Shown: one piece after another, positions 29,626-38,784 of the stretch | Layout: each line of letters opens with the position of its first letter | Position numbering within the stretch: the first letter of the stretch is position 1 | Assembly (NCBI RefSeq): GCF_900117415.1 | Contig: NZ_FPEI01000005.1 | Coordinates: 992,001-1,056,000 of the forward strand | DNA length: 64,000 nucleotides | Direction: 5' to 3' | Origin: Hyphomicrobium sp. CS1BSMeth3 | GTDB lineage: Bacteria > Pseudomonadota > Alphaproteobacteria > Rhizobiales > Hyphomicrobiaceae | Program-made: the position numbers and the translations under genes | Notes under the pieces: model-generated | Database searches by the model: none | Seen by the model: the letters and a program-made list of their open reading frames with translations, nothing else | What the model was told of the DNA's origin: nothing

Positions 29626-30903
29626 ATGCTGTTAGAGTTCCGCCTGCGCAACTATCGCTCCTTCGGTGAAGAGAGCACGTTCTCTTTGGTCGCAAGCAGC
29701 GACAGAGAGCACGCTGAGACTAATCTGACAGCCACAGGAGTAGCCGCGCTTCCCCGCGCTCTGCGGAGCGGCGTCGTGTACGGGGCCAATGCGAGCGGTA
29801 AATCGAACCTGCTGCGTGCGATGTTATTCATGCGCAATGTGGTGCTTGGCTCTTTCTCTCTACAGCCAACGCAGAAGCTTAATGTTCAGCCGTTCTTGCT
29901 CGACGAACAGCTCAAAACAGAGCCGACGCTCTTCGAGGTGACGGTGATCCTGGAAGGCGTGCGCTACCAATATGGCTTCAAGCTCACGCCGGACCGCATC
30001 GTTGGCGAGTGGCTATTCGTGTATCCAAAGTCAAAGGCTCAGCGATGGCTTGATCGCAACTATGACGCCAAGACGGATAAAGATGTCTACGAGACAACCT
30101 CCTTCCTGCTGGGGCAGAAGAAGGCTTGGCAAGATGCGACGCGCCCGAATGCGCTGTTCCTATCTACGGCTGTGCAATTAAACAGCGAGCAACTTGCACC
30201 CTTGCACCGCTGGTTTGCGGACTATCTCATCGTTCATCTGGACGGCGGCCATATCCCGTATGATTTCACGACGCGGATGGTGCAGGAAGCCGAGGGCGAG
30301 CTTGCCATTCGCTCGATGATGGGCTCTGCCGACCTTGCGATCGCTTCGATTGGGGCCGAGAAGCGCAAAGGATTTCAGCAGATGTTCCAGTTTGATCTCG
30401 CGACGGGGAGAGCAAACTCCAAGCGAGAGGAAGGGGAGCTTCTTTTTCCAATTTTCGAGCATCGTGCAGGCAAGACCACCGCAAAGTTCGAGTACGCGGA
30501 CGAATCCCAAGGCACGCAGAAGCTTTTCTCGCTCGCTGGACCAATCCTGGACATCCTGAAGCACGGCAAAGTGTTGGTGATCGATGAACTTGATCGCAGC
30601 CTTCATCCGCTGCTTGTCCGCCAGATTGTGAATACCTTTCACGATCCTGAACAAAACAAGCGCGGCGCACAGCTCGTATTCACGACGCATGACACAAGCC
30701 TGCTCGACGGTCACTTGCTGCGGCGCGACCAGATTTGGCTTGCGGAGAAGCAACAGGATCAATCGTCGGCGCTCGTCCCCCTCACGGAATTTGCGCCGCG
30801 CAAGGGCGAGGCGCTTGAGAAGGGCTATCTCAGCGGCCGCTATGGCGGCGTGCCCATTCTAGCGGAGCGGCTTGCAGCTGGGGGGCAGCGTGGCTCGCCG
30901 TAG
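29626..30903 (+). CDS. RloA-like AAA/ABC ATPase
   Basis: A 425-residue AAA_15/AAA_21-type ATPase. Walker A is GANASGKS (53-60), an ABC-like signature region DESQGTQ lies near 292-298, Walker B VLVIDELD is at 316-323 and a switch histidine lies in FTTHDTSLL (352-360). The N-terminus LLEFRLRNYRSFGEESTFSL is typical. The start at 29626 is preferred because AGGTG lies upstream and family similarity begins there. It overlaps the next gene by 14 bp, indicating coupled translation. Such ATPases with a Toprim-fold partner form OLD/PARIS/Rlo-type immunity modules; membership here is inferred from the pairing. Confidence 0.88.
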   Translation: MLLEFRLRNYRSFGEESTFSLVASSDREHAETNLTATGVAALPRALRSGVVYGANASGKSNLLRAMLFMRNVVLGSFSLQPTQKLNVQPFLLDEQLKTEPTLFEVTVILEGVRYQYGFKLTPDRIVGEWLFVYPKSKAQRWLDRNYDAKTDKDVYETTSFLLGQKKAWQDATRPNALFLSTAVQLNSEQLAPLHRWFADYLIVHLDGGHIPYDFTTRMVQEAEGELAIRSMMGSADLAIASIGAEKRKGFQQMFQFDLATGRANSKREEGELLFPIFEHRAGKTTAKFEYADESQGTQKLFSLAGPILDILKHGKVLVIDELDRSLHPLLVRQIVNTFHDPEQNKRGAQLVFTTHDTSLLDGHLLRRDQIWLAEKQQDQSSALVPLTEFAPRKGEALEKGYLSGRYGGVPILAERLAAGGQRGSP

Positions 30904-31535
30904 TCCTCGCAGCGCGAGAGACCTTAGACGAAAGCGCGGTCAACGGCCGCCTTATGACCGTGTCCTCATTGTATGCGAAGGTAAAAAGACGGAGCCTCAG
31001 TACTTAGAGGAAATTCGCAAAATCAACCGCGTTCCGCCTGTGCATGTGCGCGTCGTGCACGCAGGGCGAACCCAACCGCGACAGATTGTCGACGACGCAG
31101 AGGCACTGTTCAATGAAAGCAGGGAATACGAGCACGTCTATGCTGTCTTCGACCGCGACGATCATGCGACCTACCACAATGCATTGACGAGGGCGGAGCA
31201 GCTCGACAACACGCTCAGGAACGATGAGAAAAAACTCGTTAGGTTCTTTGCCGTCCCCTCTGTTCCCTGCTTCGAGCTCTGGCTTCTACTTCATTTCGAG
31301 AACGTCCTGGCGTTTTTTTTCGCGCAATGAGATCTTAGCGAAGCTGCGGGAATACCTCCCTGGCTACGACAAAGGGATGGCAGGGACCTACGCAGCCACG
31401 GAAGACCATCTGGCGGTCGCGAGCCAGCGTTCTGCTCGGCTGCGCGAAGATCACAGCCCTCATACGGGGACAGATCCCTACACAGATGTTGACATGCTTG
31501 TTGCCAAACTGAGAACTATCGTCGTCAAGCGATAG
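30890..31535 (+). pseudogene. RloB-like Toprim protein, frameshifted at a T8 tract
   Basis: GTG 30890 opens a frame with a Toprim-type Glu motif (VCEGKKTEPQYLEE, Glu30) and a DxD motif (FDRDDH, Asp88/Asp90), matching RloB. It reads PCFELWLLLHFENVLAFF and then stops at 31328-31330. In a different frame the sequence continues as a sensible tail (RNEILAKLREYLPGYDKGMA...LRTIVVKR) to 31535. The break falls on eight T's (31313-31320); seven would restore about 214 residues. The cause may be mutation, sequence error, phase variation or slippage. It overlaps the ATPase gene upstream. Confidence 0.8.
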
Positions 31536-31713
31536 GCGGAGCATTCTCCCCGCAGCTGGGACGGTCTTAGAATGGGTTCAACTGAGGCTTCTGCGTGCCA
31601 GCTTTGTCGGCAACCTCCGCGATGAACTTCGCGAGCTATGATGTTGCGGTCGACTGGTCTGCTGCAATGCAAAGCGTATGGCGGAATCGAGCGCCGCGGG
31701 TACCGCTTCCCAA

Positions 31714-31941
31714 CTATGCCTTGGGCTCAGGCCGGCTTTCACTCCATGCCTTCACCTCCGATGCGAGCCAGGCGACGCGATTGGGACCGATCTTCCGCCG
31801 GGCTGGGAACAGATCGAGCGCCATGTAGCGGTAGATTGACGCCGACGAGAGGCCTGTCTTCTGCCGTACTGTCTTCAGGCTCCAGAAGATGTCGTCGGAC
31901 GCCGAGCTTGCAGTCGTGCTGACGTCCTGGTCGGTCGTCAT
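31714..31941 (-). CDS. AlpA-family HTH regulator
   Basis: A 75-residue protein with an AlpA/excisionase-type helix-turn-helix: LKTVRQKTGLSSASIYRYM, then LFPARRKIGPNRVAWLASEVKAW. These small regulators commonly control excision or integrase genes in mobile elements. A strong AAAGGAG lies before the ATG. It is 16 bp downstream of the MFS gene and ends the long minus-strand run. The 178 bp between it and the rloB-like gene holds nothing recognisable. Confidence 0.88.
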   Translation of the reverse strand: MTTDQDVSTTASSASDDIFWSLKTVRQKTGLSSASIYRYMALDLFPARRKIGPNRVAWLASEVKAWSESRPEPKA

Positions 31942-31957
31942 TGTTATGTAGCTCCTT

Positions 31958-33619
31958 TCATTGCATTGACCTCAAGTAGGCGATCATACGCGCGGGCAAG
32001 GCATGAGCCGCAGCCACGGTGGGGTTTTCGCGCGATGTGAACTGCGCGAGTGGTGGTACTGAAGTGGAAGCCGGAAACAGGAGCGAGGAGCTGATCGCGG
32101 CCATGATCACGACCGACACCAGCGCCGTCGAACGCCATGCGGCTACTTGGCGCCGCGCGATCGCTTGTCGGGACCGCCAATCCTGCCGCGCCTGAAGGTA
32201 GGGAATGGCCACGGCGGCCGGCACGCCCAGCGTCCTGGCCAGCGCGTGGATGGGATGAGCCGGCAGGCTTCTTGCGAAGACTGTGCGTCGCCTCGGTCGC
32301 ACGAGCCATAGGAACGCAGCGACTTGCAGCGCGAGGTTGATGCCGAGCGCCGTCTGGTAGGCCACGGGCGGATGGCGGCCAGAGTCGACCGGCCAAAGCT
32401 CGACGATGAAGCCTACGGTCACCTGCACGGCGAATGCACTACCAATGTGCAGGAGGTTGAGCGCGCCGTTGGCGCGTCCTGACGCGGATTTCGGAAAGAG
32501 CTCCGTCACGATGGCGTAGCTCAGGACTGTGCCGGCGCCCATACCGGCGATCGCGATCCAGGGGAGCCAGGCGGGGACTGGCCAGCGCAGAACCAGGGCG
32601 AGCTGCGCCAGCATGGCGAGCCCGGTAACGAACCCGAAGGTTGCCGAATGCGAGACGCCTCGTCGGCGTAGTCGATCGCCAGCAGTGCCAAAGATCAGCG
32701 CGGACGCACTGAGACCGAGCGCCATGAGCAGGAGGTGCATGACGACGTCGTGGCGCGGTAGTCCTTCGACTTCGTCAAGCCACGGCCCGGCCCACAGGCT
32801 CTGGAGCGCCCAGGCCGAGCCGATGGTTGTGGCTGAGAGCGGAGCGATGCGCCAGAACTGAGCATCTCGATAGACCGCTCGGATGGTCATGCCGGAAGCG
32901 GTCGTTTCACCTCGCCCTCGTGTGGGGCGTTCCGGCACGAACTGCAGGATCAGCAGAGCAGCACTCGCGGATAGAATCGCGAGGAGCAGGAACAGGCCGC
33001 GCCATCCGATGGATGCGATCAGCATCTCGGCCGGTGCTGTCGCCGTGACGGCGCCGAGCGCGCCCAATGTGATGAGCCAGCCGTTCGCGAGTGCGATGCG
33101 CTCGGTGGGAAACCACAGCACGAGAGCTTTGAGGCCAGCCATCAATGCGCCGGCGACGCCGAGGCCGATCAGAGCTCTCCCGAGGATCAGGCCGAGGAGA
33201 TCGTGCGCGGAGGCAAAGACGGCGGCACCGATCGCAGCAACGGCAAGCAGAACAGCTTGCACGCGTCGCGGCCCGAAGCGATCGAGCCATACGCCGAGCG
33301 GAAGCTGAAGTGCGCCGAATGTCAGGAACAGGACGGCCGTGAGCACGCCAAGATCGGCTGCGGACAGGCCGAACTCATTGACGAGCGTGCCGGATATCAG
33401 CGCATTGATCGTGCGATAGAGATAGCTGAGATAGTAGCCTACGGCGAAGGGGAGCAGGACTGTGGCGACGAGATGCCAGAGACGCGGTCCATCGCCTGCT
33501 TCACTTGCTTGACCTGTTGGCCTGCTCAGGATCCGCGGCATCTGCTCGTCTGGATCGGCAACCAAGCCATGGGTGGCATGCAAATATGGATCGTGTGACC
33601 GTTCTACCGCGATCTCCAT
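31958..33619 (-). CDS. MFS transporter with C-terminal extension
   Basis: About 553 residues. The core has twelve predicted membrane segments and the MFS loop motif (LGVWLDRFGPRRVQ between segments 2 and 3). After it comes a basic stretch and one more hydrophobic segment (ALVSVVIMAAISSSLLFPA). The start at 33619 follows AGGAGAG; a longer upstream frame overlaps the thioesterase gene and is not family-like. The gene is 5 bp after the thioesterase stop, so they are probably co-expressed. The substrate is unknown. It looks like cargo at the end of the trb unit. Confidence 0.82.
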   Translation of the reverse strand: MEIAVERSHDPYLHATHGLVADPDEQMPRILSRPTGQASEAGDGPRLWHLVATVLLPFAVGYYLSYLYRTINALISGTLVNEFGLSAADLGVLTAVLFLTFGALQLPLGVWLDRFGPRRVQAVLLAVAAIGAAVFASAHDLLGLILGRALIGLGVAGALMAGLKALVLWFPTERIALANGWLITLGALGAVTATAPAEMLIASIGWRGLFLLLAILSASAALLILQFVPERPTRGRGETTASGMTIRAVYRDAQFWRIAPLSATTIGSAWALQSLWAGPWLDEVEGLPRHDVVMHLLLMALGLSASALIFGTAGDRLRRRGVSHSATFGFVTGLAMLAQLALVLRWPVPAWLPWIAIAGMGAGTVLSYAIVTELFPKSASGRANGALNLLHIGSAFAVQVTVGFIVELWPVDSGRHPPVAYQTALGINLALQVAAFLWLVRPRRRTVFARSLPAHPIHALARTLGVPAAVAIPYLQARQDWRSRQAIARRQVAAWRSTALVSVVIMAAISSSLLFPASTSVPPLAQFTSRENPTVAAAHALPARMIAYLRSMQ

Positions 33620-33624
33620 GCCGG

Positions 33625-34155
33625 CTAGCTCTCCTGTTCCTGCGAGTAGGGATGCAGCAGGCCATTCCCGTTCAGCGGAGCGCAGAACGCCTGGAGTGCA
33701 GAGGCCGTTTCCGGCGGCAGCGACGTCGCGCGGCGAGTCGTGCGATCCATCAGCACGACCGTTGATCTGGCACTTGCAGCACATCGCCCATCGACGAACA
33801 GGGCCTGTGCCATCATGAGCGACGTGCGACCAATACGCTCGCACCGCGTGCCGATCACGACCGTGCCCGGCCAGCGCATTTCGCCGAGGAAATCGATCTC
33901 GAGCCGCGCGATGACGAATTGGCCATCGATCGGCAGCGGAACGCGTCGCGGGTCGTGAAGCACCTCCATCCGAGCGTTTTGGCAGCAAACGGCGAACACG
34001 GCATTGGAGATGTGCCCGTTGCAGTCGGTATCTGCGAAGCGCAACTTTTCCGTTGTGCGGAGCGGATAGTCATCGAGGCTATGACGCAGGCGGTCGCGCT
34101 CCCCTTCCGGCAATGACCGGTGAGCGGTGCTCTTGATGGCATCGGAGGCAGACAT
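33625..34155 (-). CDS. 4HBT-type hotdog thioesterase
   Basis: About 176 residues with the 4-hydroxybenzoyl-CoA thioesterase signature FADTDCNGHISNAVF, catalytic Asp near 42-44. It would hydrolyse an acyl-CoA thioester. GGAGGGAG precedes ATG 34155; an earlier start would overlap the DUF736 gene. It sits between DUF736 and the MFS gene on one strand with gaps of 4 and 5 bp. The pairing with a carrier suggests a small metabolic or export function (inference). Confidence 0.82.
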   Translation of the reverse strand: MSASDAIKSTAHRSLPEGERDRLRHSLDDYPLRTTEKLRFADTDCNGHISNAVFAVCCQNARMEVLHDPRRVPLPIDGQFVIARLEIDFLGEMRWPGTVVIGTRCERIGRTSLMMAQALFVDGRCAASARSTVVLMDRTTRRATSLPPETASALQAFCAPLNGNGLLHPYSQEQES

Positions 34156-34159
34156 GGGC

Positions 34160-34480
34160 TCAGGCTCCCTCCGGCTTGTCACGACGCCAGATCAGCCGGA
34201 CAACGTCGTCCTCTGTTGCCTCGAGGAGGATCGCCCATATCGGCTGTGGCCAAGACGGATCGTCGATCCGCACGCGCAGGTAAGTCTGCTCGGAGCCCTT
34301 TCTTGTCTTGCGCCAGGCGGCCCCGATCTCCGTGTTGCCATGGACGATGCGGAAATCCGGTGCGCTCTCCGTCTCCTTACGGTCGTTGGCGAGGAATCTT
34401 ATCGGCGCGTTCGTGCTGAGCGTGTGGAAGATGCCGGCGTAGCCGTTGTTGACGGCTGAGAAGGTTCCGATGACGGGCAT
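34160..34480 (-). CDS. DUF736 family protein
   Basis: A 106-residue protein matching DUF736: MPVIGTFSAVNNGYAGIFHTL, then GAAWRKTRKGSEQTYLRVRIDDPSWPQPI. The family is common in rhizobial integrative elements next to trb or traG genes; its function is unknown. It lies 18 bp after trbI on the same strand. Confidence 0.88.
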   Translation of the reverse strand: MPVIGTFSAVNNGYAGIFHTLSTNAPIRFLANDRKETESAPDFRIVHGNTEIGAAWRKTRKGSEQTYLRVRIDDPSWPQPIWAILLEATEDDVVRLIWRRDKPEGA

Positions 34481-34498
34481 GCTCTGCGTTCTCCTTGG

Positions 34499-35785
34499 TC
34501 AGTTAGCGGTGATTGGTGCGGCGGCGCGGTAGGGGCGCAAGATGATGTCCTTGTGGGCGATAATCCGAAGTGGCCAGCCCGGTCGCACGGTGATCGTTGG
34601 CTGGACGTTGAGATGACGCTCGATGAGGCGCTGGCCGGCGCGATTGGTCGTCGATTGCGTCGAGAGCTGCAGCGCGCGAATGAGATCGCTGTCGCCAGAG
34701 CCGCCGAACACAAGCTCGCTACCGACGCCGAGCACGGTCGCGAGTGCGACGCCCTTCAACAATTGCCAGGTGTGGAGGTCGACCTGATCGGCAAGGCCGG
34801 CATATCCGCCAGTGTCCGTGGCCGGCAGATTGTCGATGACCACAGACGAGCCGTCCGGCATGATGATGCGCTGCCAGACGACGAGCGCACGCTCCTGGCC
34901 GAAGGCGACGACGTTGTCATACCTGCCGATCAGACGAGAGCCCTGTGGGATCAGCAGAAATCGGCCGGAGACAGAATCGAAAATGTTCTCCGTCACCTGA
35001 GCAATGACGAAGCCCGGAAGATCGGAATTGAGTCCTGTCACGAGGCTGGCGGCGATGACCGTCCCGGCCATCAGCTGATAGGGGGAGACCGGCGTCTGCA
35101 AGCCATGCGGATTGTAGATCTCCTTCTCGGGGCCGGAGCGGAGGAACGTCAGCTTGCGCAGGCTTTCCGTCGCGTCCGTACCGGAGGGCTCCACGCCACC
35201 TGCGGTAAGCGCGCGAGGCTGGTCCGCCGTACGCAACGCGGTCAGCGCCGCAGAGTCGCCGGCGGTTGTTGTCGATCGCGATTGCGAGATCGGCTCGGCG
35301 CGGACCGCGTTCTCCTGCGGCGGTGCGTTCAATTGAAGACGGAAGAAGACCTGGGATTCCCGCGCCTGCCCCGCCATGCGCGCGAGCCGCGCGCGCTCCA
35401 TCTGTTCCGTCTGGTCGATCGGATCTCCGCCAGGCTCGGTCAGTTGCGGGATGCCTGATGGCGGACGTACCGGCTCGGGCGGCCGCTCCGTGCGCACGCC
35501 GTCGTAAGTCGCCGGCAACCTGGAGAGGTTTTCTGTGATCGGCTTGTTCTCAACGTTGATGAACTCGCGCGGCGCGCCGACCTGGAGCTTGGGCGGCTGT
35601 AGCGCGACCAGCATCAGAAACGAAACCAGCAGGAGCACGACGGCCGCGCCACCGAACACAACCTTGCGGTTGATGCGGGTCACCGGTTGCGGCCGCGCGC
35701 GCAGCTCCAGCGTCTCGGGCGCGACCTTCTCCGTCTCGGCCTTCTTGTTGGGTTCGGGCTTCTTGTCGGGTTCGGTCTCGCTCAT
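34499..35785 (-). CDS. trbI: conjugal transfer protein TrbI (VirB10-like)
   Basis: A 428-residue protein: charged cytoplasmic N-terminus, one membrane segment (VVFGGAAVVLLLVSFLMLVAL, about 45-65), a proline-rich periplasmic linker and the TrbI/VirB10 C-terminal domain (LMAGTVIAASLVTGLNSDLPG; IPQGSRLIGRYDN). VirB10 proteins span the envelope and connect the inner ATPases to the outer-membrane pore. Its start overlaps the trbG stop by 4 bp. Confidence 0.95.
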   Translation of the reverse strand: MSETEPDKKPEPNKKAETEKVAPETLELRARPQPVTRINRKVVFGGAAVVLLLVSFLMLVALQPPKLQVGAPREFINVENKPITENLSRLPATYDGVRTERPPEPVRPPSGIPQLTEPGGDPIDQTEQMERARLARMAGQARESQVFFRLQLNAPPQENAVRAEPISQSRSTTTAGDSAALTALRTADQPRALTAGGVEPSGTDATESLRKLTFLRSGPEKEIYNPHGLQTPVSPYQLMAGTVIAASLVTGLNSDLPGFVIAQVTENIFDSVSGRFLLIPQGSRLIGRYDNVVAFGQERALVVWQRIIMPDGSSVVIDNLPATDTGGYAGLADQVDLHTWQLLKGVALATVLGVGSELVFGGSGDSDLIRALQLSTQSTTNRAGQRLIERHLNVQPTITVRPGWPLRIIAHKDIILRPYRAAAPITAN

Positions 35786-36783
35786 GAGCGTGTCTCCCGC
35801 CAGACCGCATCCGTGCGGACAATGCGCACGACACGCTGCGGGGCCGTGCCGAGACGCAGCTCGGCCGCGGCAAACAGACGATCGACGATGTAGGTGGTGC
35901 CGCGTACGCGGTAATTGACGAGTGCCGACTTGCCGTCCGGGCCGATGACGAACAGTGGCGGCGCTTCGCTCTGTGCAAGGCCAGAGGGGAATTGGATGTA
36001 AACTTTGGCGCCGTCATCGAAGACCTGTCGCGGCTTCCACGGCGCGTCGCCCTCGATTCGATAGCGGAAGCGCAGCTGATCGATGTTGACGCCACCATCC
36101 GCAATCGAAGCGAGCGAGGCGGCCGCTTCATCGCGCTGCTTGCGCAAGGAAACCAGCTCGGCGGCGGTATAGGTCCACGACACCGAGGCCATGTACGTCT
36201 TGTCGCTCGAGCGCATCTCAAGGTGATAGGTGCGCCGGTCGGTGGTGATGACCAGATTGGTCTCGAGGTCGGCACCGACCGGCTTCACCAGGATGTGGAC
36301 CTGGGCGTCCTTGCCCTCGCCGCTGGTCGTATCTCCGACCACCCATCGCACCGTGTCGCCGGCAGATACCGAGACGAGCTTCTCACCCGCCTCGAGCGCG
36401 ACGTCCGTCACTTGATTGACGGCGGCATAAAGCTGGTAGAGCGCACCCTTGGTGTAAGGATAGACTTGGATGGCATTGATGTAGCCATCCTTGACTGGCT
36501 CGAGACGCGCCGCGGCGTTGGCCCCTGCCACACGCTCCGACGGCGAACGGGTGTCCGTCCCCTTCTCGGCACGCTTGCCGACGGGCTTGAGCTGGCCGGG
36601 AAGAGGAAGCGGCGTTGGCACCTCGACATAGCGGACGGGCGGTTTCGGTTCCGGCTCGCGCCGTGCAGCTGCCATCGCCGGGCTGTCGAGGATCGGGATC
36701 TCCGGCACCCTGACGCTGCTGGCGCACGCGCCGAGGCCGCCCGACGTCATCAGCACAATCGCAAAGCTACGCAGCCTGCTCAT
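35782..36783 (-). CDS. trbG: conjugal transfer lipoprotein TrbG (VirB9-like)
   Basis: About 333 residues with a lipobox (GGLGACAS) after a short signal peptide, and the VirB9/CagX domain (VYPYTKGALYQLYAA; RYRIEGDAPWKPRQVFDDGAKVYIQF). It would form the outer-membrane core with TrbI. ATG 36783 overlaps the trbF stop by 4 bp; the longer upstream frame lies inside trbF and was not used. Confidence 0.94.
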   Translation of the reverse strand: MSRLRSFAIVLMTSGGLGACASSVRVPEIPILDSPAMAAARREPEPKPPVRYVEVPTPLPLPGQLKPVGKRAEKGTDTRSPSERVAGANAAARLEPVKDGYINAIQVYPYTKGALYQLYAAVNQVTDVALEAGEKLVSVSAGDTVRWVVGDTTSGEGKDAQVHILVKPVGADLETNLVITTDRRTYHLEMRSSDKTYMASVSWTYTAAELVSLRKQRDEAAASLASIADGGVNIDQLRFRYRIEGDAPWKPRQVFDDGAKVYIQFPSGLAQSEAPPLFVIGPDGKSALVNYRVRGTTYIVDRLFAAAELRLGTAPQRVVRIVRTDAVWRETRS

Positions 36784-37478
36784 TTGGACTCTCCGGTGGT
36801 GACGTCCTGCGACCAGTTGAAAGCGTGCACGTAGATGCCGAGCGGGTTCTTGCGCACGGCCTCGACGGTTCGTGGCGGGGTGATGACGATCGAGAAGAGG
36901 CCGGTGAGGTGCTTTGTATCCCTCACTGCTCCACCCTCGAAGGTCCGCTCCTGCCACCGCACCTGGAAGGAGGTGTCCGATGCGCGGACGACGCTCGTCA
37001 CCTCGACAGCGACGGTCTGCCGGCCGACGCGCGAGAAAGGGTCGATCTCGCGGGCGTACTCGTTGAGCGTGACTGCGGCCGCGTTGGTCACGAGGTCGTA
37101 CGCCTTGAGCCAGTTCTGACGGACGACAACGGGATCTATCGACAGCGCGCGCACGTGGTCGACGAAGCGGGACAGGTGAAAGGCGATATGCGCGTCGCTC
37201 GGCGTGTAAGTCTCGGCCGCTGGGCCTACGGTGCGCGTCCCGCCGCGCGAGTCCACCTCGACGATGTAGGGCACGACTGCGCCGGTCCGCCCAACCCAGA
37301 GCAGAATAGCCGCGAGCAGAAGGGAGAGCCCGAGACTGCCGACCGCGACGAGGCGCCAGTTGTGCGCTTGCACCCTTGCACTCCCAATGCGCTCGTCCCA
37401 GGCCTGCGCCGCCTTCTGGTACGGCGTCACTGGCTCGGGCGTTTCGCCGTAGCGCAAGGTCGACCGCTTGAACGACAT
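36780..37478 (-). CDS. trbF: conjugal transfer protein TrbF (VirB8-like)
   Basis: A 232-residue bitopic protein: cytoplasmic start (PEPVTPYQKAAQAWDERIGSA), one membrane segment (LVAVGSLGLSLLLAAILLW) and a periplasmic VirB8-like domain (PFSRVGRQTVAVEVTSVVRASDTSFQVRWQERTF). It is an assembly factor of the mating pore. It lies 16 bp after trbL and overlaps trbG. Confidence 0.94.
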   Translation of the reverse strand: MSFKRSTLRYGETPEPVTPYQKAAQAWDERIGSARVQAHNWRLVAVGSLGLSLLLAAILLWVGRTGAVVPYIVEVDSRGGTRTVGPAAETYTPSDAHIAFHLSRFVDHVRALSIDPVVVRQNWLKAYDLVTNAAAVTLNEYAREIDPFSRVGRQTVAVEVTSVVRASDTSFQVRWQERTFEGGAVRDTKHLTGLFSIVITPPRTVEAVRKNPLGIYVHAFNWSQDVTTGESK

Positions 37479-37494
37479 GGTCTCTGTTCCCCTT

Positions 37495-38784
37495 CTAGGT
37501 CTTGTTCTTGAGATCCGGGCCGCTGCTCATGCCGGGGCGGTCGCCCTCCCTGAGCGCGTGCGCCGCCATCATTCCGGCCTGGGTCATGCGCTGTCGGCGG
37601 GCCATGCTCTGCGCCCAAGCCGGCGGTCCGGATGCGGGTGCACTGCCGCCCGGGCCATCGACACCGGGGCCTTGGCCGCCAACTTCTCCCGATGGGGCTG
37701 CATCGCGATATCCCTGCGCGGCGCCGTGACGGTAAGCATTGCGCACGGGCGCGGTTGCCGAAGACGCCATGCGCGAGGCCGGCCCGGAGACAGTGGCGCT
37801 TGCGATGCCGGCTGCGCCACCCGCCTCATAGGCCGCGCCGACACGGCCCGAGAGCGACGCGGCCGACTTGATCGCACCACCGGCCGCGCGGCCCGCCATG
37901 CGCGCCGCACCTGCCGTCGCAATGCCACCCGCAACCGCGACGCCGCCGAGTGCGGCCGTGGTCGCAACCGTGGCGCCGGCTCCGAGTTGCGGTGCGCCGG
38001 TGATCAGTCCGGCGGCAATGCCGGGCACGAAGATCGCAAGGCCGAACACAGCGATGGCGCCGAGGATGCACGACGCCGCCTGCGTCAGTGTCACCTCGCC
38101 AGTCGGGCGCATGACCGTGCCGAAGATCGACGACCCGATCCCGACCACGATCGCCAGCACCATGAGCTTGATGCCTGACGAGATCACGTTGCCGAGCACC
38201 CGCTCGGCGAGGAACGCCGTGTGGCCGAACAGCGCGAATGGCACCAGAACGAAGCCCGCCAGCACCGTCAGCTTGAACTCGATGATGGTGATGAAGAGCT
38301 GAACCGACAGCACAAAGAAGGCGAGCAGCACGATCACCCAGGCGAGCATCAGCACCGCGATCGTCACGAAGTTCGAAAAGAACGTCGTGATGCCGATCAG
38401 CTCGCCGGCCTTCTCCAGAAGCGGTTTCGACGCGGTGAAGCCGGTCGAGGCAACAAACCCCGGCCGCATCAGATCGGCCGAGGTCAGCGACGTACCCGTG
38501 GCCTTCAGCCCCAACCCCGCAAACGACTGGAAGATGATGTCGGCGAGGCTCTGGAAGTTGGACAGCAGAAGGGCAAAGAAGCCGACGTACAGCACCTTGC
38601 GGATGAGCTGCGCGATGACATTGTCCTCGCCCATCAGCGCCCAGAACAACCCCGCGAGCGTGATGTCGATCGCAATCAGAATGCTCGTCAGGAACGCCAC
38701 GTCGCCGGCAAGCAGGCCGAAGCCGCTGTCGATGTAACGGCTGAATGTCGCCGTGAACTGATCAATGATCGCCAAATCGTCCAT
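37495..38784 (-). CDS. trbL: conjugal transfer protein TrbL (VirB6-like)
   Basis: A 429-residue polytopic protein with about six membrane segments in residues 20-280, beginning IIDQFTATFSRYIDSGFGLL, the TrbL/VirB6 pattern. The last 150 residues are Gly/Ala-rich and soluble (AGGAAGIASATVSGPASRM), usual for TrbL. It is separated from the upstream trbE-trbJ gene by a 347-bp spacer where trbK would be expected. Confidence 0.93.
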   Translation of the reverse strand: MDDLAIIDQFTATFSRYIDSGFGLLAGDVAFLTSILIAIDITLAGLFWALMGEDNVIAQLIRKVLYVGFFALLLSNFQSLADIIFQSFAGLGLKATGTSLTSADLMRPGFVASTGFTASKPLLEKAGELIGITTFFSNFVTIAVLMLAWVIVLLAFFVLSVQLFITIIEFKLTVLAGFVLVPFALFGHTAFLAERVLGNVISSGIKLMVLAIVVGIGSSIFGTVMRPTGEVTLTQAASCILGAIAVFGLAIFVPGIAAGLITGAPQLGAGATVATTAALGGVAVAGGIATAGAARMAGRAAGGAIKSAASLSGRVGAAYEAGGAAGIASATVSGPASRMASSATAPVRNAYRHGAAQGYRDAAPSGEVGGQGPGVDGPGGSAPASGPPAWAQSMARRQRMTQAGMMAAHALREGDRPGMSSGPDLKNKT

